A stretch of DNA of 64,000 bases from Colius striatus (GCF_028858725.1 NC_084772.1:21305548-21369547), one strand, 5' to 3'. Counted from the stretch's first letter, positions 27,916 through 40,630 are shown. Notes: generated by a model not told the origin, from the sequence alone. Program-made: numbers and translations.

Positions 27916-29754
27916 GCCTGAGGGCCAGGGCCCAGCAGCCAGCCCAGCATCTGCAGTTCCCCCTAGCTTCAGGGAGCCTGTCTGGGTGCTGCAAGCTGCG
28001 GCACAGCCCAGGGTACCCATTCTCCCTGGGGTTACCCGTTCTCTCTGGGTTATTCATCTTCCCTGGGGTTAGCCATCCTCCTCGGGCAGCAAGCAGCCCC
28101 TGCTCTGCAGCCTTGGGCAGGACCAGGCAGCAGCTGGGGATGGGAATAGGGCTGAGCCTGACGACCGAGGAACACCCAGGCTGGCTGCTCTCCTCTCTAC
28201 ACTCCCCCAGGGATGGGGATGGAGAGGGCAGGGCCATCAGAAAGCTCTGTCTTCCCACAGCTCTCCCCTTCCCACAGCTCTCCCCTCCCAGGCCAGGCGA
28301 AGCTTCCCGAGCGAGGAAGGAGTTAAAAGGGAATTAAAAGACCAGCATCCTTCATGCTCTCAAAAGGCCACAAATGAAATCCAGATGCTGGAAGAGCCGA
28401 AGCCAGGCTGCCTCCGAAACAAAGGCACAAGCGATGCTGCTCCTCAGCTGCCGCTGCCACCGGGGCCAAGAACAACTCCCCGGGACGGAGCGAGCCCAGC
28501 TGCAGCCTGGGGGAAGCGTGCAGAGCCCACGGCCACGTGCATGAGCCCAGCAACAGCATCTCCCTCCTCTCCTGCGCCCATCCTGATCCCCTTCCCGGGG
28601 GCATGGTGACCATGGGGGTAGGTGAGAGCCCTGTGGAGGTGGCTCATCCCTGATTGCAAGGAGAGTGGCTGCAGGAGGCTGGCAGGATGCTGCCCACCCT
28701 CAGCAGTGATCCCATTGCCAACGTGACCCGTGGGTACATTTTGGGGAGCCAGGGTAGAGGAGTGGGACCCAAACCCCAGCGCTCCTCAGCACAAATGAAG
28801 CTTTTTAAAAGAGAAGCTAACTAAACCCTCTGCACAAGATGTAACTGAACCCAGCCATCTCCAGGCCCAGGGAGGTGGGCACAGGGAGCTCTGAACACAG
28901 GTAATAGCTGCTGAAAGAATGAAGGGATGCAGGTGTCAGGGGGTGCTGGCAGAGGGCTCAGCCCTGCCAGGCACCCAGGCCCTGCCTGCACTGCTGCTGC
29001 CAAGGATGCCCATGCCCCAGGCAGTGCAAGTCTTGCTCTGCCCTGCTCCTCCAGCCTGGGGCAGGAATGCTGGCAGCCTGGCCTGGTGTGGATGACTGTG
29101 CAACGCCAACCAGGCCATGCATTTGGGCATTGCCACTATGGTTTAGTTCAGCTGCTCAGTTGAGTGGGACCTGCCACCCTTGCCCTGCTGCAGGAGCCCT
29201 TTGGCCCTGCCATCTCCACCATGCCCATGGGCACCCTGTGACAGGTCCCACGCTGCTGGGATGCTCCTCACCCACCCAGCACCAGGGGGAAGGTGAGTTT
29301 TAGTGTGCTCAGGTACATCCTCATTTGCTTTGCTCCCTGGAGCCCCAGCAGCAGCCCCTGGCTGTGTTGCCCATGCCAGCAATGTCAGCAGCCTGGGGAT
29401 GCCCAGTGCAGCTGCCAGGGGATGCACCACGGGCAACGTTCCTCGCTCAGCTCCAGGTCAGCAGTTGTCAATAGGGACCTGACACCTGGTTCCCTTCCTC
29501 CTTCCACATCGTGGTTAGTGATGAGACACCACACTTGAAGCCAGGCTCCCCCCTACACCCCAAGCCCAAGCACCCCCATTTCTCAAGCCACAACCAGCCA
29601 CCCAGAGAGCCAAACCTTCCTCCTGGCTCAGCGCAGGCGGTGCCGGGCGGCTCCTGCTCCCCGGGGTGGCCACAGAGGAGGGAGTTGGGTTTGATTTTCC
29701 TCCAAATACCACCACCAAATAAAAAAGGGCCCACCCCCAAGAAGCACCCTCCCT

Positions 29755-29890
29755 GTTTTACAAGCTTTCATTTGCTATTGTTTATGTAAACAGGTAAATT
29801 GTTTCGTATCTCAATTAAAAACATCTGCCACATAAATGAATACCAATTAACTCATCCTGTTTTTAATTACTCTGTTAATTACACACAGGC
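29755..29890. promoter_or_regulatory. AT-rich candidate enhancer with TAAT cluster
   Basis: 'attgtttatgtaaacaggta' contains overlapping forkhead motifs (TGTTTAT and GTAAACA, in opposite orientations). It is followed by 'tcaattaaaaac', 'accaattaactcatcctg' and 'ttttaattactctgttaatt', at least four TAAT homeodomain cores in 130 bp. This is the densest such cluster in the intron. Confidence 0.4.
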
Positions 29891-31784
29891 AGCAAAAAGG
29901 ATGGCAGGGGAATAGGGAAAGCATGCTTACAACCCCCCCCTCTTCCCACCTTGCTCTTGGCAAGGATCCGAAGTGTGCCCAGATAATGATGGATTAAGGT
30001 GGCTGGTGAAAAGCGTGGCTGGTGGCCAGCTCCGGCGCCGAGCCTCCCTCCCTCCCTCCGGCCCGGCCCGGCTGGGCACCGCCGGGGTACCTCGCGGGGG
30101 GATTCCCCTGCATCCTCCCGAGAAGTCCCGCGCCGCCCCGTTTCGGAAACCCCCGGCGGTGCCAACGCCTCCCGCATCACCCCCCCCGGGGGCTTTGCCG
30201 GCGCCAGCCCCACGTTTGCTCCCAAATCGTGCCACTGGGGAGAGAGCCGTCGGGATGCCGAAGCGCGCGGGAGGCTTTGCATCCCCTCACGGACCGGGCG
30301 CATCCTCCCGCACGCCCCCAGCACCCCGCTGTTGCCAAGGGGCATCTCCTCCGTGCCACGGCGATGGATGCCACCCTCGAGCCGGGCCGGCGGCGATTGC
30401 CAAGGGACCCCGGGTGTCGTCAGCCCCTCGCCCACCCCCCCCGTCCCGGCGGCGGGAAGCTTTCCAAGCGAGCAGATGGGGCAGGGGAGCGGCGGCAGCG
30501 AGGAGGAGAGCAGAAAAGGCTATTTTCTCACGCTACATATTTTACAAGTCGAACATTTTGTGCATTTCAGCCGTGCCTGTGAAAGCAGCTCGGGCTCAGC
30601 CCCGGGACGCGACGCTGGAGCCTCTGAGTCAACCGCGGCTGGCGGCAACGTGGCTGGCCAGCACGGAGAGCGGCTGGGAGTGGGGTTCCCCCCCACGCAG
30701 ACGGTCAGGGTGGGGGGTCTCCTTGAGCTGCCGGCACTAGAGGAGTAGTAGGACAGCCAACGAGCCCCGTCCGTAGTGTTGCACCCTGGTGCCAGCCCCG
30801 GGGAGGTGGGGATGCACACACACACCCTCCCTGCTCCCCAGCTGCCTCACGCTCCTGGAGATTAAACACGCTGGCTAAACATTGGGAGTAAACAGAGTGC
30901 TGTGGCCAGCCTGGCACACCTGGAGGCATGTGGGTGGCACGGGGCAGGGGATGACACCCCCCTACCCCCAGCAGCACCAGCTGGTGCCCCTTGCCCAGGA
31001 AACACACACGTCTCAGCTGCAAAACACCTCCCTGTGGGCAAGGGCAGTGGGTACATGACCCACCACGCAAGTGATCCACCACCCCAAAACCATCCCGATG
31101 TCCAGCTGCAGAACTGGAGGCTCTTTGAGGGCAATGAGGATCAGGCTAAAATGCCCCAAACTGCAGTTACTGCAGACACCCAGCCTGGTGCACAGGGCTG
31201 CAAGGTGGCCTTGATGGCTGGTGCAGGGACAAGTGGCACCAACAGCCAGGGACCTGGGGTGTTCTGGAAGTAGAGGGTGGCTGGGGAAGGGAAAACATCC
31301 CCCTCCCCACAGCAGTGCCAGCAGGAGCTCCCGGCGAGGTCCCCACAGCGTGGGAATGCCGCGGCAGCCCTGGCTCCCCAGGGACCCCGGGCCAGATCCT
31401 GCCCTGCACAGTCCAGGATGCTGATGGTTCCAAGAGGGTGCTGGACCCCGTTGTGCCTCCTCACAGATCCCAGGCTGCTGCTTTACCCACTCTTTGTCTA
31501 TTTCTTTTTAAGCACGGGCTCCATTTCAAGGCGATTTCTTTGCCCACGTGAGATTGAACCAAACCCCAATGCAGGGAAACAAAATACACCCGAGGATTTT
31601 GCCAAATAAACAGGAAATCCCTGGGTTGTTTTCTGGAAACATTGGTCAGCATCTTCCAAAGGGAAGCTGCAGGCTTGTCAAGGTGGGGTTGCCCCTGGGG
31701 AGCCTGAGTGTGCTGGGAGGGACGGCAGAAAACAAGCTTCAGGAAATCTAAAAATAATCCCCAAAGAGGGCAGTGGCAGCAGCA

Positions 31785-31905
31785 GCAGCGGTGCCTGGGC
31801 ACGGGGCTATGCCCCTGGCACTGCCCATCACAGTGCCTGGGCACGGGGCTATGCCCCTGGCACTGCCCATCACGGTGCCTGGGCACAGGGCTTCTGCCAC
31901 TGCTC
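31785..31905. repeat. 42-bp tandem repeat, three copies
   Basis: 'gtgcctgggcacggggctat' plus 'gcccctggcactgcccatca' occurs three times in a row, the first two nearly identical. Confidence 0.9.
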
Positions 31906-33617
31906 ATCAAGGAGCCTGCAAGGACCAGCCCCTGCTTGGGGATCTTCCCGTCCCCATCCTGGTGGGGCAGCTTTTTCCAGCTCCTGCCCATGGTCCAGCT
32001 TGGAAAGCAGCAGCTGAGGCTGCAGCATCCCCCTGCTGTCCCTCAGCACACACTGAGCTTTGCACTGAGCCCAGCAGAGTGACCCACAGGCTGCCCTCGC
32101 TTCCTCCCAGGGCCTGGGCAGCCCCGTTTGCAGGATGAGGCCCTGACCTGCCCATAACGTTGTGTGTGCTGGGCTGATCTGGCCAGGGGCAGAAGCAGTG
32201 TTGGTGCTGGGGGGGTGCTGGTGTTTCCTTCCCCCGGTGGGGACTCTGCTCCCTGCCCCACTGCCAGCAGCGTGGGCCTCACCAGCAGCCCTGTGCTCCC
32301 CGGCGGGCTCCCTGGTGATCCACTGACCCCCATTCAACAATGTTTAATAGATATTTACAGGGTTCATCTGCTCCCCAGGGGTCCTGTAGCACCCCACAGC
32401 AACCCACATCCCTTCTCCAGCTGGCCAGGGGGCAGGAGATGCCACAAGGCCACCGGCAAAGAGCCAAAATGCCTCTAGACCACAGCAGGGATTCAGGCGG
32501 CCACCAGCAGTGAGCGGAGCCGAGAGCCCATTTCCCTGGCAAAGCCAAACAGTGGCACAGCCCAGACCCTGCCCAGGGTCTCCCACTTCTGCAAACAACT
32601 GTGCCTCAGAAACAGAGATCTGGGGAAGCGACGTGGGGGATGTCAGCAGAGACGCACCAGCCCCAGACACCAGAGCCCCCTCCCCAACACGCGGGCTGTG
32701 GGCAGCCCACCCTGGCTGTGCCCACGGGGCTGTCCCTGAGCCCAGCAGTCTGCCTGAGCCTCCCAACCCAAAGCAAGGCCGAGCACTGGAGTATTTTTCC
32801 ATCCTACACCCTGGAAGTTCCCGATGGGAGAGGCAAATCCTGCACCCACGCGAGGCCTCGCTGTTACCCTGCCCAAACCCGGCACTCACCCCACGCCGGC
32901 ACCCAGCGCCACGGGAGAACAGCCTCTTCCCCCACACATCTTGGCTCTTCCTCCCTATAAGCCAACATTTACAGCCCCACGTTTTCCAAACAAAAGCTGC
33001 CCAACATCTGTCTGTCTCCGGGTAGAGCCTTACCTGCCAGCCAGGCAGTGGCCGGGCCTGCCGGGAGGCAGCGGGCAGGGAAAACCCCTTTAGCACAGCC
33101 AAGTTGAGCTCCGCTCGCCTCCCCAGCCACAGCAAAAGCAACGCTCAAAACTTCTCCCTGCGTGGAAACGTGGCGTGCAGGGACCTGCCTTCTGCACCTC
33201 CGGGGACCCGAGTGCCCGCCCCGGGCAGCGCTCGGCCCCGCGGGGCTCCTCAGGCGCGGAGCGCAGGCGCCGGGGCCGTCAGCATCCTCCCGGGCTGCTG
33301 CTCCGTGTTTGCTCTGGGGTTTTGGGACTGTTCCCTCACGTATCCGTGCCCCATCCCGCAGCAGAGCTCACCCCGCTGCCGTGCCGAGCAGAAGGATGTT
33401 TGCAGAGTGTCTTCGAGTCGCTCAAGAAAGGAGCGGAGAATTAATATTCCTTTTAATTAAAGGCAGAAAAAATCCCTTTGTTCCTGAACAGAGAGAAAAC
33501 AACAGAGGGACGAGCTCAAAAGCTCTTTCTGAGCTACAGACGAGACCATCGCTTCGATTCAAAGCCACTGTCAACGTGCACGTGACCTCAAACTAAAAAA
33601 CCAAAATGAAACCCAGC

Positions 33618-33671
33618 AGCAGCTCCAGCTCCAGCAGCTCCAGCTCCAGCTCCAGCTCCAGCTCCAGCTCC
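33618..33671. repeat. (CAGCTC)n hexanucleotide repeat
   Basis: About nine units of 'cagctc' interrupted by 'cagcagctc'. Each unit contains AGCT, and the array gives an AGAGAG-type frame on the minus strand (Gly-Ala repeats) that is not coding. Confidence 0.9.
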
Positions 33672-35060
33672 TCTCCGAAAGCGATGGAAAGTTGCAAAGT
33701 TTTTCTTGGCTAATAGGAGGAGGAAAAAAAAACTCCATCCAACAAAAGATGTGTTTAAGCAGAGAAACGCTCTGCAGTATCCAAAGATGGCCAGGGCTGT
33801 GTGGGGAGGAGGTGGGGAGAGCCGGCTGTGCCCTGGCCCAGCCTCAGGGAGGGGACACGGAGGAGCCACGGAGGGGACAGGGAGCGGTAGAGTGGCAGCC
33901 CCGCTCCATGCAGCATCCCCTTGGCAAAGAGCCGGACAGTGAGGAATGGCTGCGAGGCCCAGGGGCTAGAGGAGAGCTGGGGGCTCCCTGAGCCAGCCCA
34001 CGCTGCCTCCAGCCCTCCTTCCCACGCCGCCTCCGACAAACCCGTCCCCCGCCGCACGCCCAGGACACGGCGCGTGGCCCCAGCGCGGCCTCGCGTGGAA
34101 ACGCTCAATTATGCTGCTGTGGCTGTAACTTCCTAAACCAGCCCCGGGCTTTCCTCCCACAAACTCTCCCAAGTGGATCAGCTCCTCCTCGCCACGAAAC
34201 GCGGCTCCATCTGGAAATCGGCGGCAGCCGGAGCAGGACGTGGAGCCGGCGGGTTGGTGCTCGGAGGAGGAGGAGGGATGCGGGGATGAAGGCGACTTCT
34301 CCCGCCCGACGGGAGCCACGACCGAGGAAGCCGTGCTGCGGGGGCCGGGGGCCACAAACCCGCGTGGGTTCAGAGATGCGGGGCTGCCGCGGCTCTCCGA
34401 AAAGCCGCTGCCGGGTCCCAGGAGGAGAGCGCAGGCAAAGCCCCGGCCCCGCAGCAGCGGGGGAGCGGGGTCCGCGTCCCGCTGTCCCTGCGGGATCGCG
34501 GTGCGTGGGACCGGGGCCCACGGTCGCGGCAGACCGCCCTTGCCCTGCTCCCGCTCCCGCTGGAGGAACCGCTCCCAGCGCTGCCCGCTGAATGGACGGC
34601 GGCTCCGGTGCCCGCTCGTCCCGGCCGCGGTCCCGGTCGCCCAGCCTCGCTCCGCCGCTGCGACGCGTCCCGGAGGCGGCCAGGCGCGGGGACGGAGAGA
34701 CCGCGGAGGCGGGGACCGTGCTGTTTCGGGCACCAGCAGCTTCCTCGACACTGGCAGCACCCCTGGGGTCACCGGGGGGCCTCCCGTCCCCTGCGCTCCG
34801 GCATCTTCCCCGACACCAGAAGCATCTCCCGAGCACCGCGACCGTCTCCTGGTCACCGGGAGCACCCCCCGGGCACCGGGAGCCTTCCCGTCCTCTGCGC
34901 ATCGGGACCATGCCCCGAACATCGGGGAGCCTTTCCGACTCCCCTGCGCACCGAGAACATCCCCCGGGCACCGGGAGCATCCCCAACCCATCTTCTCCGG
35001 GAGCCTCCCCGTCTACCGGGAACCTCCCCGTCCCCGTTCCCGGTCGCGGACGACACTTAC

Positions 35061-35420
35061 CGTCCTGAGGTGTGGTGGAGGCGTGAGGTAAGTCCCAAGG
35101 CAGTGGCCGGCGGGAGCGGGCAGAGCCGGCAGCGGCCCCCGGCGGCGGCGGCGGCCCCGTTAAGGCCAGTGCGGGCGGAGCGCGGCCCCGCGGCGGCGGC
35201 TCCCCCCGGCACCTGCCCACCGCCGCTCGTCGCTCCCGGGGCCGCCGGGGGCCGCCAGCCCGGTGAGTCGGGGCGCTTCCCCCTCCCCCGGAAGGGGGTT
35301 TACCGGACAAGAGGAGAAAGGCGGGGACGAAGAAGATGGTAAATCCGCGGGGTCGCTTCACCCCCTTCTCGCTGCTCGGCGGCGCATCCTCCGGCGCCGT
35401 GTCGCGGCCATGGGACGCCC
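35061..35420 (-). other. CBFA2T3: 5' exon of CBFA2T3 (left edge firm, right edge approximate)
   Basis: A minus-strand donor 'caggacg|gtaagt' lies at 35061-35055. Joined to the next exon it gives [17 protein letters not shown], parallel to CQDRTEKHSTMPDSP of RUNX1T1, which supports this splice. No ATG lies in that frame close upstream, so it is most likely 5' UTR with translation from MPDSP. The transcription start somewhere within 35.2-35.6 kb is a guess. Confidence 0.55.
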
Positions 35421-35432
35421 GCGGCCGCGCTC

Positions 35433-35480
35433 CGTGCCGTGCCGTGCCGGGCCGTGCCGTGCCGTGCCGGGCCGGGCCGC
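35433..35480. repeat. (GTGCC)n / (GGGCC)n repeat
   Basis: About nine pentamers 'gtgcc' and 'gggcc' inside the CpG island beside the inferred transcription start of CBFA2T3. Confidence 0.9.
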
Positions 35481-35559
35481 CCGCAGCGCCCGCCGCTGCC
35501 GCCGCGCCGCCCGCCCGCCCCGGACTGAGCGCCGCCCGCGCGCGCCGCTGCCTTAGACG

Positions 35560-35586
35560 GCGCCGCCGCCGCCGCCGCCGCCGCCA
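35560..35586. repeat. (GCC)n trinucleotide repeat in CBFA2T3 promoter
   Basis: Nine consecutive GCC units, reading GGC on the CBFA2T3 strand. It lies at or just upstream of the inferred 5' end. Confidence 0.9.
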
Positions 35587-35594
35587 GGGGGCGC
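35581..35594 (+). promoter_or_regulatory. CTCF-like site
   Basis: CCGCCAGGGGGCGC agrees with the CTCF core CCASYAGRKGGCRS at 13 of 14 positions (G for A at the third). It sits directly against the GCC repeat at the promoter. Confidence 0.6.
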
Positions 35595-35679
35595 CCCGCA
35601 GCCGCCGCCACCGGAGCGGGGCCCCCGGGGTGCGCGGACGGAGGCTGGGGGGGGGCGGGACGGACCGGGAGGGATGGAG

Positions 35680-36090
35680 AAGGACACGGGGATGGGCGGC
35701 ACCGGGGGCATGTACAGCACCGAGGGGATGTACGGCACCGGAGGGGGGATGTACGACACCGGGAGGGGGGATGTAGGGCACCGGGAGGATGTATGGCACC
35801 AGGGAAGGATGTACGACACCGGGGGGGATGTAGGACACCGGGGGCATGTAGGGCATCGGGGGGATGTATGGCACCGGGCGGGATGTACGACAGCGGGAGG
35901 GGTGATGTACAACACCGGGGGGATGTAAAGCACCGGGGTTGGATGTATGGCACCTGAGGGGCAGATGTACGACACCGGGGGCATGTACGGGGGATGTGTG
36001 GCACCGGGGAGGAGGGATACAGCACCGGGGGGAAGATGTACGGCACCCTAAGGGGATGTACGGCACCGGGGAAGGATGTAGGGCACTGGG
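35680..36090. repeat. About 20-bp minisatellite upstream of the CBFA2T3 promoter
   Basis: About 18-20 copies of 'gatgtacggcaccgggggg' with variable G-run length (unit 17-26 bp). Conserved parts are GATGTA and GCACCGG. CpG is retained in nearly every copy (ACCGGG). Confidence 0.9.
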
Positions 36091-39000
36091 GGGCTGTGAG
36101 GGGATACAGAGCAGTGTGGTACCAGGGAGGCTGCGGGGCATGGGGGGGCTACATGGGGACGAGAGGCTGCACGGCCTTGGAGGGGGATGCAGGGGGACAC
36201 GGGGCTGTGTGGAACCAGGAGGTGATGTGGGGAACACGGGGCTGTACAGCACCAGGAGGCTGCATGGCTCTGAGGGCTGCATGAGGCTTCAGAGGTTGAG
36301 ACCACATGGGGCTCAGGGGGCTGTGCAAGGGGTGCTTGGGGTTTTGGGGTTACAGGGGGATGGGCTTTGTGAAAGGTTCACAGTTTGCAGAGTCACTGGA
36401 GACTGAGGGTTCCAAAGTGTGAGTGTGGGAGTGTGTGGGTAGGGGGCTGCAAGTTTGCGTAGGGTGGGCGAACTGCAAGGGCTTGTGGCCAGGGCTTGTC
36501 TGAGGCAGTGGGAACAGTCAGAGGCTTGCAAGGGCTGGAGTGGGCTGGGGGTGTTTGCAAGGGGCTTGGGGGGGCTGGAGCTGCTCCACTTCCCTCTCCA
36601 GAGGCCTCAGGTTGCATTAAGAACAGCCACACACACAGCCACAGCACCAGTGCATGGCGAGCCTGACAAGCACAGCCCCCACGGGCACCTCACTCCCCAC
36701 ACGCCAGTCCCAGCTTGGCGTCGGGGTACCCCTGGGGTACCCCCCACCCCACTTGGCCTCGGTGGCACTCCCTAGGGGTCCTTCCTCTGCAGCAGTACAT
36801 GCACCACAGCGCTGCCTGCCCACGCCGGGGCCTTGGCATGTCCTTCCTGTGCACCCTGTGCCAGCTGCGGGGGAGCATGCAAAATTTCCCTGCCCTTTAC
36901 CCCAAGTCCTAGGACGCTGTTGCTGCTTGTGCAGCGGGGAAGGCTGAGCCCTGCTAATTTCCCTGCCAGCCCAAACCCTGCCTCTTTGCGTAATTACTGT
37001 GCTCAGCAGCCTCCTTCCCTCTGCGAGCTGCTGCGCGGAGCCTCCGCTGCCTGTACGCTCGGGGTATTACTCATCCTCACCCGCTTCCCAGGGCTCCAGG
37101 GACGGCAGCAGCTCTGCCAGGCAGCGAGTCACTGCTGCATGGCCGTTGTGCAAGTGCTGCTGGGTGGCATCACTGCCACAAAACCGCTGCATGGGCAGCA
37201 CATGGCCCCGGCGTGACCAACGCACCGCAGCGTGGTCACTGCATTGGCACCACAGCACTGCTGCATGGCTGCACGGCCACCGTGTGACCAATGCATGGCC
37301 ATGGTGTGACCACTGCACCGCCACTCAATGGCCACCACATCATCACTGCATGGCCAAGCTCCCCCCCACATCTTCCCACAGATGGGGGCATAGCAGGAGG
37401 GTGCTGCAGCACCTCATCTCAGCATCCCCCTCGACCTCCTGCTCTTGGCTATCCCAAATTCCAGCTTGAGTTTTGCCCTCCTTGTCCTCCAAAAAGAGCT
37501 GACATGTCCTGCCTTGCCACTCTCACAGCAGCCTGGCACAAGCAGGGCACAGACTGTTTCCCTGCTTCAATGGGATGAGCAGGTCTGTGCTCACCCCAGA
37601 AGTTTTTGTACCTACATTGGTCAGCACAGCACACAAGGGCCTTTCTCTAAGAGCCTCTTGCAGGTCCCACCAGCAAGGGAGGAACATCCACCCTCACACA
37701 CATCTGCCCCACTACCCCTATGCTGCCCCACCACCCCATTTCAGTTTTTCATAGGTGGCACCAGCGCATTCAGCACAACCCCCTGCCAGCACACACACCA
37801 GGGCATCCCAGAGCACCAGCTGCCCAGCAGCGCCTCCCAAGGCATAGCCCTGGTTTTGTGGGATGGAGCCAGGCACGTGGAGGCCAGCGTGGGCAGGAGG
37901 GAGCCACGTCCCTGTCCCCCCCGGCACAGTTTGGGTGGCAGGGTCTGCCTCGTTTCCATTCCGTGTGTGCAGCCTGTAATTTCGGTCTATTGAAGTCATA
38001 ATTCACCACTGTGAAAATAAACATTTGTGTTCCCTGGTTTTATTCGTGGGGACTTGTCTGAATGTTAATAATTCCCCTCCTGCCTGCCTGTACGTGGCCT
38101 TGGCTGCCGGGACAGAGCCCAGGCACCTGTGCCCATGGCCACCTCCTTGCAGCCTCAGGTAGGATCTCGCTGTCCTTCGCTCGCCATCCTGGGGATCCAG
38201 GGACAGAGAGGAGACAAGGAGGCAAGTGTTACTTAGCACTAAGCAGGGGGATAAGGAGGGAGCTGTCTGCCATGAGATGAAGGTAATAGAAAAGTAATGT
38301 TTTGAGTAGAACAGAGTGAGTCCAGCACCCGCTCAGCACCCTGCACCTCTCCCTGGTTTCGTTTGCATCTGCGGTTTTTGTGGGTGCTCCTGCCTGCGCC
38401 CACCCAGTGCCACAGAGAACTGGGGCAGGCAGGAGGATGCCTGGGCCATCCTCTTGCAGTCCCCACGGCTGTCCCCATCACACTGCTGGCCCAGAGCAGC
38501 CCCAGGGCTCCCTGGGTTTCTCCCTGCTGGGTGCAGGGGCTGGTGCTTCCCCTCTGCATTTGCATCTTCCCAGCCTTTATCTCTCTCCCAGTCTCTGTAT
38601 TGCTGCAATTACAGACACTTTAAAACACAATGATCTGGCTGTTAGCGTGATGGATGACAGAACCTTTCTGTCTGGTTTAAATCATTGCCTGAGAGTGAGC
38701 AAACTTCCCTGGGTTAACCCCTTCACACCCCCAGCCCGCTCCCTGCCCAGCTCTGCCTGGGTGCTGCTCAGTGCCCCACAGCCAAGCACCCACCACACGG
38801 ATGAGGATGGAGACTGGAATCCCCCCAGTCAGTGCTGGTGGGCAAACATCCCCTGCAGGGAGTGCAGGGGGTGCACGAGGTGCAGTGGGGCAGATGATGG
38901 GATCAGCCTCACTTCCAGAGGGCCAGTGGCCTCTCTCTGCTGCGGTGGGAAAGCAACGGCCGGGCTGGCAGATAAGCGCCTGCCAGGGCCCGATAGCCCT

Positions 39001-40400
39001 CCTGGATCTGTCCCAGGCCAGGGCCTGGCAATCCGTCCCCCAGCAAATCTGGAGTTGGGGCAGGATGGGGCCCTGCCAGGTTCCCACCTGGCAGAGAGGA
39101 TGGAAGGTCCCGTAACACCTCGGTGCCGGTCACGTCGGTGATTGATGGCGCAGCGCGGCGTGGGATTCACTGTGTGTTACAGCAACTCACGCTCCCTTGT
39201 TTTGAGGAGACAGCATCTCCCCCCACCATCACTTGCTGCTGCCCCCACGGCTGTCCTGGTCCCACGGGAGGGTCTGGGTGCCCTCACCCATCATTCCTGC
39301 TCATGGGGCCATGGGGAGGAGGGACGTCCTCCATCCCTGCTGAGCGAGCGCTGGGAGAGGCTGCAGCCGCTGTGGGACCTGCTGGGGGTGAAGGACCTGG
39401 GGGTGAGGGGGCCTGGCACAGTGCATACCAGCAGATAAGGTGCTCACTGAGGGTGAGTGAGGGCAACTGGCACCAGCCCTGGCAGGAAATGGTCACCCCC
39501 ACACGCCAGCCAGGCCCCGTATCTGCCCCCACATGTGACCCCCACCCACTATCGGGGCTGCACATATGGGCTGGGGGCAATGTGGTGGGTGCTGCCGGCT
39601 CGTGCAGCCCCAACCCTGTGCCTCACTTGTGTTTTTGCAGCCATCACAGTCTTGAGGTCCCTTTTCACACCCCGTGAGTGCCAAACCATCACTCCTGCCC
39701 CGCCACTTCTCCCCCTGCAGCTCTCACTCAGCCTCTCGCCGGGCTTCCAGCCGGCTGTGCCCCTTCCCCCCGGAGCTCTGCCAGCTGAGGCTGTGGCTCA
39801 GCCCGGCTGCTTCCCCGCGTGCCTGTGAGAGCTGATTGCTATTCAGGCTGCGTTCCCCCCTTCCTAAGCCTCAGGCTTTTAAAAAAGCCCACGGTGTTGG
39901 TTTCTCACACCTTCCCCCTCGCTGTGCTGGTGACTCACCGGCGGCACAGCCGGGAGCCGGAGCCGCGCAGCCCTGCCCCGCTGCAGGCAGCACCCGTGGG
40001 CGCCCGCAGCCCCTCCGCCGTGCCACGCCACACCACGCACCGAGCCGCACCACGCCGGGGCTCCAGCCACAGCCAAGCTCTCACAGGAGCAGTGTCTGGA
40101 GGCAAAAAGGCACCGAGCCGTGCCGGTGCTCAGCCCCGGGCGTGCCGCAGGTTTCCTGTTTCACCCCCCACAACGAGTCTGTCTGTCCGTCTGCGTTTCT
40201 CAGTCTCTATTCGCTGCTCCCTCCTGGGGAGCCGAGCGTCGCTGGCTGCCTCTCTGTGCTCCTTGCTGCATGTGGCTGGGTGTCAATACTGAGTAGAGTT
40301 TGGTGTGGGGCAGGTTGCTCATGAGCAGCTGCAGCGATGCAAAGCCCCACAACGCTGCCAAGGTCCCCATTTTCCATGAGGACTGGTTTGCTCAGAGCAT
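36091..40400. other. Upstream/intergenic DNA, no gene seen
   Basis: No exon with family similarity on either strand. 36.1-36.6 kb is G-rich with degenerate repeats. 37120-37360 repeats 'gcatggccac...gtgtgacca' words. 37960-38080 and 38560-38710 are AT-richer islands; the second includes an octamer ATTTGCAT (38558-38565). WGATAR motifs occur near 38970 and 39431. Confidence 0.55.
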
Positions 40401-40401
40401 C

Positions 40402-40630
40402 GTAGAATCACAGCCATTTGGGTTGGGAATGCCCTTGAAGCTGCTGCAGTCCCAGCCTTCCCCTCACCCTGCCAAGCCCAGCACTAACCCATGGCCCTCA
40501 GCACCTCAGCTCCACGCCTTTGCATTATCTCCAGGGCTGGGCACTGCCTCAGCTCCCTGCGCAGCTCATTCCAATATTTAACAACCCTCTTGGTGAAAAA
40601 GTTCTTCCCAAGTTCGTCCCTGTGGGGATT
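40402..40630 (-). repeat. CR1 LINE fragment
   Basis: 'gtagaatcacagccatttgg' then 'cccttgaagctgctgcagtc', the same subfamily text as the 2215 copy, truncated after 'gtgaaaaagttcttccc'. Confidence 0.88.

Larger units (their letters stand above)
25742..35060 (-). other. CBFA2T3: Large 5' intron of CBFA2T3
   Basis: About 9.3 kb between the 5' exon ending at 35061 and the MPDSP exon. No other exon is convincing. It carries small tandem arrays (26850-26985, 27690-27915, 31785-31905, 33618-33671) and AT-rich islands at 26265-26400, 27410-27600 and 29755-29890 that stand out from the GC-rich surroundings. Confidence 0.65.
34100..35660 (-). promoter_or_regulatory. CBFA2T3: CpG island, CBFA2T3 internal promoter
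   Basis: About 1.5 kb of very high GC and CpG density around the 5' exon, the normal signature of a vertebrate promoter. GC boxes are frequent and no TATA is evident. In human the gene has a proximal and a distal promoter. This would correspond to the proximal one, which is an inference. Confidence 0.65.

Noticed and set aside
34105-36282. 725-codon open frame on the minus strand across the CBFA2T3 promoter
   Set aside because: The frame is open because of high GC and the GCACCGG minisatellite. It is Pro/Arg/Ala-rich with no domain. Only its overlap with the 5' exon ending at 35061 is meaningful.
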